Assembly: GCA_964585895.1 (NCBI GenBank)
Contig: CAZPFP010000026.1
Span: 1 to 9,170 of the forward strand
From: CAZPFP01 sp964585895
GTDB taxonomy: Bacteria > Patescibacteriota > Microgenomatia > PFEM01 > JAHIFH01
Length of the DNA: 9,170 bases
Direction: 5' to 3'
Positions 1-5,894 of this stretch are shown here, piece after piece; within the stretch, counting starts at the first letter, position 1; each line of letters starts with the position of its first letter. Made by a program: the position numbers and the translations under genes. The notes under the pieces are model-generated. The model saw only the letters and a program-made list of their open reading frames with translations. It made no database searches and had not been told where the DNA came from.

Positions 1-1
1 G

Positions 2-61
2 GCCAATGGTAAAACTCCCCCGGTAACACAAGAAGGGTTTGTAAGGATTAAACTAAAATAG
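2..61 (+). CDS. 3' end of an unidentified gene (partial)
   Basis: An open frame enters from the left edge and ends at a TAG at 59-61. It reads as a 19-residue tail (ANGKTPPVTQEGFVRIKLK). The composition is plausible for a soluble protein end, but the stretch is too short to recognise a family. The next gene starts 44 nt later behind its own likely promoter. The fragment could also be a chance open frame. Confidence 0.4.
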   Translation, partial: ANGKTPPVTQEGFVRIKLK

Positions 62-69
62 AAGCAGAC

Positions 70-99
70 TTGATTATTTGTCTAAAAAAAAGATAAAGT
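70..99 (+). promoter_or_regulatory. Likely promoter of the DUF1003-like gene
   Basis: TTGATT at 70-75 and TAAAGT at 94-99 are separated by 18 bp, an acceptable sigma70-type spacing. The -10 hexamer ends 6 nt before the ATG at 106, so the transcript would start at or next to the start codon. No Shine-Dalgarno sequence is visible upstream of that ATG, which fits a leaderless or nearly leaderless message. Both hexamers are imperfect. Confidence 0.4.
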
Positions 100-105
100 A
101 TAGTC

Positions 106-480
106 ATGAACCAAAAGTTAGATAAAGTCGGAGAGAAATTTGCCGATATTGTTTCTTGGTTTATAGGCAGCTGGTGGGCAGTCATTATTCACGCTCTTTG
201 GTTTACCCTTTGGTTAATCTTCAATTTTAGTATCAACCTGCTTACTTTTAGTGTTTCCTTAGAAGCGATTTTTATTGGGATTTTTCTTTTGATGGCCGCC
301 AATAAAACAGAGATGAAAAGAGACTTACGGGAAACAAACCAAAGAAAAAGGGATAGAGAACGATTAGAACATGATATTAAACTGGATGAAAAAGCAGATA
401 GACAGCTAACGGAAATCAAGGGATTAGAGAAAGAAATTTATAAAAGACTGGATAGTATTGAAACTAAATTGCCGAAATGA
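106..480 (+). CDS. DUF1003-like two-helix membrane protein
   Basis: This is a 124-residue protein. An amphipathic N-terminus leads into two hydrophobic helices at about residues 19-40 and 46-65, joined by a very short turn. A charged tail (about 68-120) with coiled-coil character follows. The GSWW motif at the start of helix 1, SLEAIF in helix 2 and the following LMAANK resemble the DUF1003 family, which is also distantly similar to low-affinity iron permease-like proteins. The family's function is not established; it is usually annotated as a small membrane protein. Lys and Glu dominate the cytoplasmic tail. The ATG lies 6 nt after a possible -10 element and has no ribosome binding site. The glycosyltransferase gene begins 6 nt after the stop, so the two are probably co-transcribed. 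The fold and topology are fairly clear; a transport role would be speculation. Confidence 0.8.
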   Translation: MNQKLDKVGEKFADIVSWFIGSWWAVIIHALWFTLWLIFNFSINLLTFSVSLEAIFIGIFLLMAANKTEMKRDLRETNQRKRDRERLEHDIKLDEKADRQLTEIKGLEKEIYKRLDSIETKLPK

Positions 481-486
481 TAGTTA

Positions 487-2004
487 ATGAAAAAGACTTT
501 CTGGCTAGTTTTTAGTCTATTTATCATCTCCCGCCTTTTCTTTTTAGTCCATTATCCTCACTTTTACGATTCACCGGAATATTATCGTGAATCACTTTCA
601 ACTGATTTTTGGCAGTCAATGGCCGCCTCTCATCAGTCAATTCACCCTCTTTATTTATTCTTAATCCAGATTTTTCAAAAAGTGACGATTATTTTAGTTG
701 GACAGCCTCAAATTTGGGTGATTAGTTTGATTTCTGCTCTTTTTGGCCTTATTGGCATTTTAGCTTGGTATTTTTTAATTAAAAGGCTTTTTAAAGAAAA
801 AGTAGCTCTTTTTTCTCTAATTCCGCTCATCTTTTTTCCTCATTTATGGTTGATTCAGACCAATATTCTCCACGAAACAATTGAACAAGGACTTTTTTTA
901 CTCGGTTTATTGTTTTTAGATTTATTTTTGGAGAAAAGGAAAATTTATTGGGTAATTTTGGTCATCATTAATTGGGCACTGGCGATATTTAATTTTGCCG
1001 GTATTGTTATTTGGTTTCCAGCGGCCTTGGGATTGATTATCTATCGGTTTCAAAAAAAGCAGATTGGGCAAGATTTAACTGTTTTTTTCACTTCAGCCCT
1101 GTTTTCATTGATATTAGCCATAATTTGGCTTTATGGCACCTTAGCCTTAGCCATTCCTGTGCCAGCCGAGAGAATAAGAAGCCTGTTATTAGATGAAGGG
1201 GGAATACTTTTTTCTTGGTCATTGCTGGATGTTTTCCGCATTTTAAGAAATGATTTCCTTATTTTATTGCATGGCTATTCAATCGCCGCCATTTTAGGCG
1301 GAATTATTGCTTTTGTTTGGTTGATTAGACAGAAAAATTACAAGCTAATAATTTTTATCTCCCTTTTTATTGCTTGTTTTGCTGTTACTGGTAAGTTTTG
1401 GTACGGCGGTTTATATGGCCGTTGGAGCGCTTTAGTGGCTTATCCCTTGGCTTTACTTCTAGCCTTGCTTCCTTGGAGAAGGGTTTATTTCGAACGAAGT
1501 GAGAAAGAAGGTTCCGATGAACGGAGCGAATCGGGTTCTTACTGGTTGTTAATCGCTATCTTAATTATTAGCTTTTTACCAACCTTTCTGGCATATCAAA
1601 AAACGCCGATACCAGAAATTCAGGCTGGCTTGCTTCAACAAAGTGGTCTCACCGACAAAGATTTATTAATTTTATCTGATTATCAACGGCCCCAGCTTGC
1701 TTATGACCAAGCTCTTTATTTAAGCAGCAATAATCACCAAATCATTGAAGAAAAAATAAAAGAGGCCTTAGAAAAAAACCAACGGGTTTTTATTTCCCAA
1801 CAGGCGATCACCTTTCCTTATTGGCAATACGATGGACAAGAAATTCACCTTATTTCGAAGGGGGACCGAGAGAAAGCCCAGCTAAAAAAATTTCTAGAAA
1901 ATAAAAAACTAAAGTTGATTGTAGAAGATAGGAATTACCCCTTGCTTTCGATTTATCAAATCAAGATTTTTGATAAACTAACCTGCCTTCAATCTGGCGA
2001 CTAA
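487..2004 (+). CDS. GT-C-type polytopic membrane glycosyltransferase
   Basis: The product is a 505-residue integral membrane protein with about ten hydrophobic helices from residue 5 to about 370, then a soluble C-terminal part of about 130 residues. The first extracytoplasmic loop carries DSPEYY (Asp28) and, further on, HPLY (His53-Pro54). This is the arrangement seen in GT-C enzymes of the PMT/ArnT/GT39 type, where an acidic residue in loop 1 is catalytic and the donor is a polyprenyl-phosphate sugar. The likely role is transfer of a sugar to an envelope acceptor; donor and acceptor cannot be told. The gene lies 6 nt downstream of the DUF1003-like gene and has no clear ribosome binding site, so coupled translation is likely. 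Residues 336-351 form a very charged Ser/Glu/Arg-rich segment between two membrane helices that looks inserted. The last 44 nt overlap the convergent nucleotidase gene. Confidence 0.72.
   Translation: MKKTFWLVFSLFIISRLFFLVHYPHFYDSPEYYRESLSTDFWQSMAASHQSIHPLYLFLIQIFQKVTIILVGQPQIWVISLISALFGLIGILAWYFLIKRLFKEKVALFSLIPLIFFPHLWLIQTNILHETIEQGLFLLGLLFLDLFLEKRKIYWVILVIINWALAIFNFAGIVIWFPAALGLIIYRFQKKQIGQDLTVFFTSALFSLILAIIWLYGTLALAIPVPAERIRSLLLDEGGILFSWSLLDVFRILRNDFLILLHGYSIAAILGGIIAFVWLIRQKNYKLIIFISLFIACFAVTGKFWYGGLYGRWSALVAYPLALLLALLPWRRVYFERSEKEGSDERSESGSYWLLIAILIISFLPTFLAYQKTPIPEIQAGLLQQSGLTDKDLLILSDYQRPQLAYDQALYLSSNNHQIIEEKIKEALEKNQRVFISQQAITFPYWQYDGQEIHLISKGDREKAQLKKFLENKKLKLIVEDRNYPLLSIYQIKIFDKLTCLQSGD
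1489..1540 (+). repeat. Repeat-like hydrophilic segment within the glycosyltransferase gene
   Basis: This segment encodes ERSEKEGSDERSESGS. It carries two related units, GAACGAAGTGAG (1492-1503) and GAACGGAGCGAA (1519-1530). The second is enclosed by a CCGAT/ATCGG inverted repeat (1514-1518 and 1529-1533). Base composition is richer in G and C than the flanking membrane-helix codons. It may be a small dispersed element tolerated in a loop, similar in principle to the palindromic elements inserted in frame in Rickettsia genes. Only one copy is present in this window, so its repetitive nature is unproven. Confidence 0.35.
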
Positions 2005-3430
2005 GATTTTGGTGATTACGCAGATACTCCTCTAAAACCTGTTGAGCCGAAGTGGCCACCATTTTTTCCTGACCCGAAGACAATAATTCCTCATGAGTAA
2101 GATTGAGATAAGCGGGGGCATTTTTAAAATGATATCCCTGTAGACAAATAGTGTAGTTTTTTTTATTGCCCACTGGCTTACCCTTTATTTTCAAAGAAAC
2201 TAATCGGCGGGCTTTATCATTATAAACGGCTTCAACTCCCTGATTAGTTTGGTAGCATTCACCCTCTCCGTCTCGATTCTCTGTTCTCATGATGTGAGCA
2301 AAAATCTTTTTTAATTGCCGGCCAGTAATTTGAGATCTTTGCAAGGTATCGTCATAAGGAAAACAGGTTAGTAAGTCCTTTAAGGTCACTAAAGGCCCCA
2401 TCTTTTTAATTCTAATTGAGCCGCTGCCGACGAGCATGACGTCACATTCAGCTGTTTGGGCAAAAGCATCAGCTACTAAATTTCCTAAGGAGGTTTCGAT
2501 TTCCCTTTGAGGATGGGTTAAGTTTTGAGCAAATTTACAAATCAGAGTTTGGTACTTCCGGTCAACCTCCCCTTTAAAAGAGTCAATAAACTTTTGAATG
2601 TCTTTGTCCGGTTTAGCTAGTTTGTTGTCTATGGGAATCAGTTGCCATTGGTAATCGACAATGCTGTTGGTATCATCGTTAACGACAATGTCAAAACGGC
2701 CAATTTGATCAGTGCCCACTCCTGCTTGGGCAATCAAGGCCCCATTAACCATTTTTGGCTTTTTTAAAATCGTATGAGAATGACCACCAATAATTAAATC
2801 AACGCCCCACTCAGGCCGGAGCATTTCCGCTAGCTTAATATCAGACTCAAAACCGATGTGGGTTAAAAGGATAGTCAAATCAATGTCATCGCCTTTGTAG
2901 GCGTTGCAAATTTTTCCGACTTCCTCACTGGCTTCCTCTAAATTAATAAAACTGCCAATCAGTTCATCTTGTTTAATCGAATCCATTACTTTTTCGGTGA
3001 TAATGCCGGTGAAAAGAATGTCAAAACCAGCCTTATTTAAAATCAAATAGGGATTCATTAGCCGTTTGTGGTATTTTTTAATGTATAAGTTGGCGTTGAC
3101 AATCGGAAAATTAGCCATCTTTTCCAAAAACAACAAATGAGGCAAACCATAATCAAATTCATGATTACCCAAACAAACCACGTCCGGAGCCAAATAATTG
3201 GTAATTTCAATCGTGGAAATACCCTTGTATTCAGAGTCAATTAACGAACCTTGGACCATATCGCCGGAAACAACATACAAAACATTCTCTTCTTCCTTAC
3301 GGACCTTATTAATATAACCGGACAGAAGGGCCAGACCGCCGATTAATCTACCCCCGCCCTTTTTCATTTCCGCTAAAAAATCACCGTGCATGTCATTGGA
3401 ATGAAGAATGGTAAATTTTTTTGTTTTCAT
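1961..3430 (-). CDS. UshA-type 5'-nucleotidase / metallophosphoesterase, apparently without signal peptide
   Basis: This 489-residue protein has the two-domain architecture of bacterial 5'-nucleotidases. The N-terminal calcineurin-like domain shows all the metal-site motifs in order: HSNDMHG (Asp13, His15), SGDMVQG (Asp57), GNHEFDYG (Asn89, His90), LLTHIGFESD (His191) and GGHSHT (His217, His219). The C-terminal substrate-binding domain starts around residue 300 and contains LGNLVADAF, GSGSIR and FPYDDTLQ, typical of 5_nucleotid_C. The expected chemistry is metal-dependent hydrolysis of nucleoside 5'-phosphates or similar phosphoesters (UDP-sugars, cyclic nucleotides). Most UshA/YfkN relatives are exported, but the N-terminus here (MKTKKFTILHSNDMHG) reaches the first metal motif within 13 residues. 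A cytoplasmic location is therefore likely. The gene has its own extended -10 promoter and no obvious ribosome binding site. Its 3' end overlaps the convergent glycosyltransferase gene. Confidence 0.93.
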   Translation of the reverse strand: MKTKKFTILHSNDMHGDFLAEMKKGGGRLIGGLALLSGYINKVRKEEENVLYVVSGDMVQGSLIDSEYKGISTIEITNYLAPDVVCLGNHEFDYGLPHLLFLEKMANFPIVNANLYIKKYHKRLMNPYLILNKAGFDILFTGIITEKVMDSIKQDELIGSFINLEEASEEVGKICNAYKGDDIDLTILLTHIGFESDIKLAEMLRPEWGVDLIIGGHSHTILKKPKMVNGALIAQAGVGTDQIGRFDIVVNDDTNSIVDYQWQLIPIDNKLAKPDKDIQKFIDSFKGEVDRKYQTLICKFAQNLTHPQREIETSLGNLVADAFAQTAECDVMLVGSGSIRIKKMGPLVTLKDLLTCFPYDDTLQRSQITGRQLKKIFAHIMRTENRDGEGECYQTNQGVEAVYNDKARRLVSLKIKGKPVGNKKNYTICLQGYHFKNAPAYLNLTHEELLSSGQEKMVATSAQQVLEEYLRNHQNLSRQIEGRLVYQKS

Positions 3431-3450
3431 GAAATTTTAATCTAAAGGGA

Positions 3451-3459
3451 ATTATAGCA
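3451..3459 (-). promoter_or_regulatory. Extended -10 promoter of the 5'-nucleotidase gene
   Basis: On the minus strand this reads TGCTATAAT, a perfect TGn plus TATAAT extended -10. The hexamer ends 20 nt before the ATG, giving a leader of about 14 nt. No convincing -35 is seen, as is common for extended -10 promoters. Confidence 0.6.
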
Positions 3460-3628
3460 GAAAGAAAAGCTTTAGTGTTTTTAGTTTATTGTGAACTATT
3501 GAAGGAATATAACTGCTTAAATAAGAAGTCAAGTCGTGAGTAGGGAAAAAGATACAAACTTAAAAAGAAAATATTATTTGGAGTTTTATTATCTTTAACT
3601 CATCTAGTCAAAAGTTGTTCCGAAATTA

Positions 3629-3653
3629 AGCAGATGTATTACTTCAATCTGCT
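3629..3653. terminator. Hairpin in the 3431-3703 intergenic region
   Basis: AGCAGAT (3629-3635) and ATCTGCT (3647-3653) form a 7-bp stem with an 11-nt loop, and the pairing extends past a one-base bulge. It lies about 50 nt beyond the stop of the minus-strand PQ-loop gene and could end that transcript, but no good U-tract follows. A second small hairpin, ACTCT/AGAGT (3671-3683), is nearer the stop. The rest of this 273-nt gap shows only the nucleotidase promoter. Confidence 0.3.
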
Positions 3654-3703
3654 AACACAAACGCTATTATACTCTAAGAGAGTTAATAAAGCAAGTATTT
3701 AGT

Positions 3704-4294
3704 TTATTTTAGATTTAATAACACTACTTGTTTTCTTCTAATATTCAACATGATTGCAAATAAACCATTAGCTAGTAACCACATAATTGGATAAAGAGCA
3801 GTGATAATTGTATATTTTCCTAGAGAATATAAAGCGAGTCCAAATCTCAAAGTATTTAAGTAATAGAAAGGCAGTGTTTCTGAAAATGGTTCATTCCAGG
3901 ATTTCCGAATAGTCGGTACAAAGCCTAGTACATCAATAGTTGTTGCCAAAATTGCGGATAATAGAGGTTGCTTAGCAAATATCCACAAACCAAGTGTTAC
4001 TAAGGCCAAGGAGAGAAATATTTTGTCTGAAAGTGTGATTTTACTTATGTTTCCATATTTTTTTCCTAGAAAAATTACAACAAAGCACATCAACGCTGCC
4101 GCAAGTGTTACCAAGGCTCCTACTCCGGCGTTATCGCTGACTTGTAGAGCAAAAACAATAATAGTTACAAAACCCCATAAGAACCAACTGTATATATGTG
4201 GCTTTGTTTTTCCTTTTAAAATATCCCGTAAATAAGGAATATAACCAATGAAAGTTAATAATACAGCGATAATACCAATGCCTGTTTTTAGCAT
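3704..4294 (-). CDS. PQ-loop/SemiSWEET-like membrane protein
   Basis: The product is a 196-residue, very hydrophobic protein with about six to seven membrane helices. Two related segments are visible: residues 15-42 (FIGYIPYLRDILKGK and onward to YSWFLWGF) and residues 122-151 (VLGFVPTIRKSW and onward to YYLNTLRF). Each has a G-aromatic/hydrophobic-P turn at the end of one helix, a basic loop and a following aromatic helix. This is the pattern of PQ-loop proteins, in which two three-helix bundles pack together (SWEET, SemiSWEET, KDEL-receptor fold). Known members move sugars, amino acids or cystine. No substrate can be assigned here, and the canonical PQ dipeptide is replaced by P-Y and P-T. 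The ATG lies 6 nt behind an extended -10 element with no Shine-Dalgarno, so the message is probably leaderless. The gene appears to be a single-gene unit. Confidence 0.65.
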   Translation of the reverse strand: MLKTGIGIIAVLLTFIGYIPYLRDILKGKTKPHIYSWFLWGFVTIIVFALQVSDNAGVGALVTLAAALMCFVVIFLGKKYGNISKITLSDKIFLSLALVTLGLWIFAKQPLLSAILATTIDVLGFVPTIRKSWNEPFSETLPFYYLNTLRFGLALYSLGKYTIITALYPIMWLLANGLFAIMLNIRRKQVVLLNLK

Positions 4295-4300
4295 AATAGA

Positions 4301-4309
4301 ATTATATCA
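4301..4309 (-). promoter_or_regulatory. Extended -10 promoter of the PQ-loop gene
   Basis: On the minus strand this reads TGATATAAT, an extended -10. The hexamer ends 6 nt before the ATG at 4294, which places the transcription start on or next to the start codon and predicts a leaderless mRNA. Confidence 0.6.
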
Positions 4310-4416
4310 ATAGGGTTCTAACCATCCAAGTTTAGTAGCCATTTTTAAGGTTAAATATCTGTGCCGAACAAGTTGGTTTAGACCCTTTTCATCCTTAAGA
4401 GTAATATTAATATTGT

Positions 4417-4761
4417 ATGGATTTTCAAACCACCTGTGCCTATTGTAAAGGGAATATTTCTTCATCGGATTATTTTTGTCCGCATTGCGGGAAAAAAATA
4501 AAAGATAAACCCTTATCAGCCACTTTTTTAAAACAGCTATCGATTTACTTTGTCAGTTTCTTTTTACCTCCTCTGGGAATCTGGCCGGCGATTAAATATT
4601 TACGTCAGTCAGATGAAAAATCAAAAAAGATTGGTTTAGCAGCGCTTGTTTTAACCATTGTTTCAATAGCGATAACGATTTGGTTAACTATTAATTTTGT
4701 CAACTCGTTCAACAAAGAACTTAACAACCAGCTTAATCTTTATCAGGACATAGGTTATTGA
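4417..4761 (+). CDS. Zinc-ribbon membrane protein
   Basis: This 114-residue protein has an N-terminal zinc ribbon of the CxxC-N10-CxxC type (Cys7, Cys10, Cys21, Cys24; CPHCGKK is typical). A short basic linker follows, then two hydrophobic segments at about residues 38-57 and 72-94, separated by a charged turn (RQSDEKSKK). A polar Asn/Gln-rich tail ends the protein. The zinc ribbon is expected to be cytoplasmic. Small zinc-ribbon membrane proteins like this are widespread and mostly uncharacterised, so no function is given. The ATG is preceded by AT-rich sequence with a weak TATTAA at 4405-4410, again 6 nt before the start, and there is no Shine-Dalgarno. It may therefore also be leaderless. 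Confidence 0.75.
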   Translation: MDFQTTCAYCKGNISSSDYFCPHCGKKIKDKPLSATFLKQLSIYFVSFFLPPLGIWPAIKYLRQSDEKSKKIGLAALVLTIVSIAITIWLTINFVNSFNKELNNQLNLYQDIGY

Positions 4762-4847
4762 TAGAAAATAAGGAAAAAAGATGAGCGGGTCTGTTTGGAG
4801 TCCAATCAGCCTGTATTTGAGAAAATGTAGCGGTTTAAAGAGTAATA

Positions 4848-4856
4848 TGTTATAAT
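4848..4856 (+). promoter_or_regulatory. Extended -10 promoter of the RRM protein gene
   Basis: TGTTATAAT is a perfect TGn-TATAAT extended -10. Transcription from here would start near 4863, leaving a leader of about 170 nt before the ATG at 5034. No -35 of good quality stands at 17 bp. Confidence 0.65.
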
Positions 4857-4862
4857 ATGAAC

Positions 4863-5033
4863 GACATTATCGAGGTTCGTGAGAACCGAAGTATAATGTG
4901 AACGTATTCCCTTAAGAAGGAATACATATTAACATCTGTTTCCTCTAGTTAGATAAGAAGATATCCTCCAAAGGTTTTTTCTATCCGCCAGACAGAGACA
5001 GTATTTTAAAACAGAAGGGTGGTGAAAAAATAA
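4863..5033 (+). promoter_or_regulatory. Long structured 5' leader of the RRM protein gene
   Basis: The leader begins with two successive hairpins. The first pairs ACATTAT (4864-4870) with ATAATGT (4893-4899), and inside it GGTTC (4874-4878) with GAACC (4883-4887) around a GTGA loop. The second pairs GTATTCC (4904-4910) with GGAATAC (4919-4925). Downstream, CTGTTTC (4936-4942) can pair with GAGACAG (4995-5001), and a T6 run follows at 4975-4980. The Shine-Dalgarno AGGGTGGTG is at 5016-5024. Long folded leaders are usual for cold-shock and RNA-binding protein genes, where they control stability or ribosome access. A thermosensor or autoregulatory site is possible but unproven. No known riboswitch was recognised. 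Confidence 0.5.
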
Positions 5034-5360
5034 ATGTCCAAAAAGTTATTCGTTGGAGGGCTTCCTTATACTGTAACTAGCTCCCAACTAGAAGAAATCT
5101 TTTCCAAATTCGGCAAGGTTGTTTCTTGTGATGTCATCACTGACAGATATAGTGGTCAAAGCAAGGGATTTGCTTTTGTTGAAATGGAAAACGACAAAGA
5201 GGCTGACGAAGCGATTGAAAAATTGAATGAAACAGAGCTGGAAGGAAGGAAAATTGCTGTTAATGTAGCCAGACCAAAAGAAGAAAGACCGAGGTTTGAT
5301 AACAGAGGGGGAGGACCCAGAAGAGACAGCCGAGGGCCAAGAGGGGGAGGTTATCGCTAA
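5034..5360 (+). CDS. RRM-RGG single-stranded RNA-binding protein
   Basis: This 108-residue protein has one RNA recognition motif followed by a glycine/arginine-rich tail. RNP2 is LFVGGL (residues 5-10) and RNP1 is KGFAFVEM (44-51); the aromatic residues at Phe6, Phe46 and Phe48 that stack on RNA bases are all present. The RRM covers about residues 3-80. The tail (about 81-108) has RGGG, RGPRGGG and similar repeats, as in cyanobacterial Rbp proteins and eukaryotic glycine-rich RNA-binding proteins. Length and layout match the bacterial family, whose cyanobacterial members are cold-induced RNA chaperones or post-transcriptional regulators. The gene has its own promoter, a 170-nt leader and a good Shine-Dalgarno 9 nt before the ATG, unlike several neighbours that lack one. 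It looks monocistronic and well expressed. Confidence 0.95.
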   Translation: MSKKLFVGGLPYTVTSSQLEEIFSKFGKVVSCDVITDRYSGQSKGFAFVEMENDKEADEAIEKLNETELEGRKIAVNVARPKEERPRFDNRGGGPRRDSRGPRGGGYR

Positions 5361-5396
5361 CTCCTGATCTAATTTCTTATTTTCGAGGCGAGAAAA

Positions 5397-5433
5397 GACG
5401 GAAACTGCGGACTCTTAGTCCGCAGAGGGCGTC
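5397..5433. terminator. Strong GC-rich hairpin downstream of the RRM gene
   Basis: CTGCGGACT (5405-5413) and AGTCCGCAG (5417-5425) form a perfect 9-bp stem with a CTT loop. GACG (5397-5400) and CGTC (5430-5433) add an outer 4-bp stem around a symmetric internal loop. On the plus strand no U-tract follows. On the minus strand the stem is followed by TTTCCGTCTTTT, so it is a better terminator for leftward transcription. It probably separates the RRM gene from the leftward ORF. Confidence 0.5.
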
Positions 5434-5458
5434 ATAGAAAGAAAACAATAAAAGGCCA

Positions 5459-5512
5459 AATTTTACCTGAAAAGTGCCAGAAAAGCAGGTCTATTTTGCG
5501 TGGAGTAAAATT
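5459..5512. other. Nested inverted repeats, function unknown
   Basis: AATTTTAC (5459-5466) is matched by GTAAAATT (5505-5512), and inside it ACCTG (5465-5469) by CAGGT (5486-5490). The two pairings share two bases, so they are alternatives or form a branched fold. A GAAAAG direct repeat sits within the loop. It could be part of the 3' untranslated region of either neighbour or of a small RNA. No promoter is visible. Confidence 0.25.
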
Positions 5513-5514
5513 GA

Positions 5515-5757
5515 TTACTGGCCTGCAAGCGCCCTTGATATTGCCTCGCGGATGTTGCGGCCGCGAAACCAACCATTCAAGTAAACCAGTGAAGGATTTC
5601 TTTTTTTCTTTTGAAGGTAGAACTTATTAATACGACCACCTTTTTCCAAGAAGGCAACTATTAAATTGTCTATTGTATCTTTTGTATTATTGATAAATTC
5701 ATTATAGCACACAAAATCCGAAGCTGAAATTCCCAATCTGCTAGACAAATGAGGCAA
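5515..5757 (-). CDS. Hypothetical 80-residue protein with a TTG start, possibly a gene remnant
   Basis: This open frame has no ATG; the first usable start is a TTG at 5757, without a Shine-Dalgarno. The translation contains no internal Met. It is soluble, basic in the middle (LQKKKRN) and ends in NGWFRGRNIREAISRALAGQ, which looks like a genuine helical protein end. No family was recognised. A TATAAT on the minus strand (5824-5829) could drive it, but upstream the frame runs into the direct-repeat operator of the response regulator gene and then an in-frame TGA. It may be a short gene with a non-ATG start, the 3' remnant of a decayed gene, or a chance ORF. The hairpin at 5397-5433 would serve as its terminator. 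Confidence 0.4.
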   Translation of the reverse strand: MPHLSSRLGISASDFVCYNEFINNTKDTIDNLIVAFLEKGGRINKFYLQKKKRNPSLVYLNGWFRGRNIREAISRALAGQ

Positions 5758-5782
5758 TATAAAAAGGCGAGCTACTTTAACT

Positions 5783-5800
5783 TTCTCAGCTTTTTCTCAG
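5783..5800 (+). promoter_or_regulatory. Tandem direct-repeat operator 1 (response regulator gene)
   Basis: TTCTCAG at 5783-5789 is repeated at 5794-5800 with a CTTT spacer, an 11-bp period. This is the 7-4-7 geometry of PhoB/OmpR-family sites. A TAATCT hexamer begins 10 bp after the second half (5811-5816), in the same position as the better hexamers after operators 2 and 3. It lies 95 bp before the response regulator ATG, implying autoregulation. Confidence 0.7.
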
Positions 5801-5810
5801 TAAATTGATT

Positions 5811-5827
5811 TAATCTCGAAGAGATTA
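5811..5827 (+). other. Perfect small hairpin between operator 1 and the response regulator gene
   Basis: TAATCTC (5811-5817) and GAGATTA (5821-5827) form a 7-bp stem with a GAA loop. The left arm coincides with the presumed -10 of the operator-linked promoter. A dimeric regulator could bind here as DNA, or the hairpin may be incidental. No U-run follows directly, so it is not a clear terminator. Confidence 0.35.
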
Positions 5828-5876
5828 TAAGCAAAGCTTGTTTTTCGCATGCTCAAAATAAAAGCAGAAGGCATAG

Positions 5877-5882
5877 TATAAT
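5877..5882 (+). promoter_or_regulatory. Second -10 element close to the response regulator start
   Basis: A consensus TATAAT lies 12 nt before the ATG at 5895 and would give a leader of about 6 nt. There is no Shine-Dalgarno before this ATG and no good -35. It could provide a basal promoter alongside the operator-linked one. Confidence 0.45.
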
Positions 5883-5894
5883 ATAAATACCAAG

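Noticed and set aside
1011..1196. Short plus-strand ORF inside the glycosyltransferase gene.
   Set aside because: It is an out-of-frame shadow of a well-supported gene, without its own ribosome binding site.
3663..3668. A minus-strand TATAAT in the 3431-3703 gap that could be a second nucleotidase promoter.
   Set aside because: It has no TG extension or -35 and would give a leader of over 200 nt; the extended -10 at 3451-3459 explains the gene better.
4313..4385. A 73-nt stretch with complementary ends (GGGTTCTAACC and GGTTTAGACCC) that looks like a tRNA in length and acceptor pairing.
   Set aside because: The end pairing needs bulges, and no D-arm, anticodon stem or T-loop consensus is present on either strand.
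4788..4803. A short dyad TTGGA-G-TCCAA before the RRM promoter, like an operator.
   Set aside because: It is only 5 bp per arm and about 50 bp upstream of the -10, with no second copy in the window.
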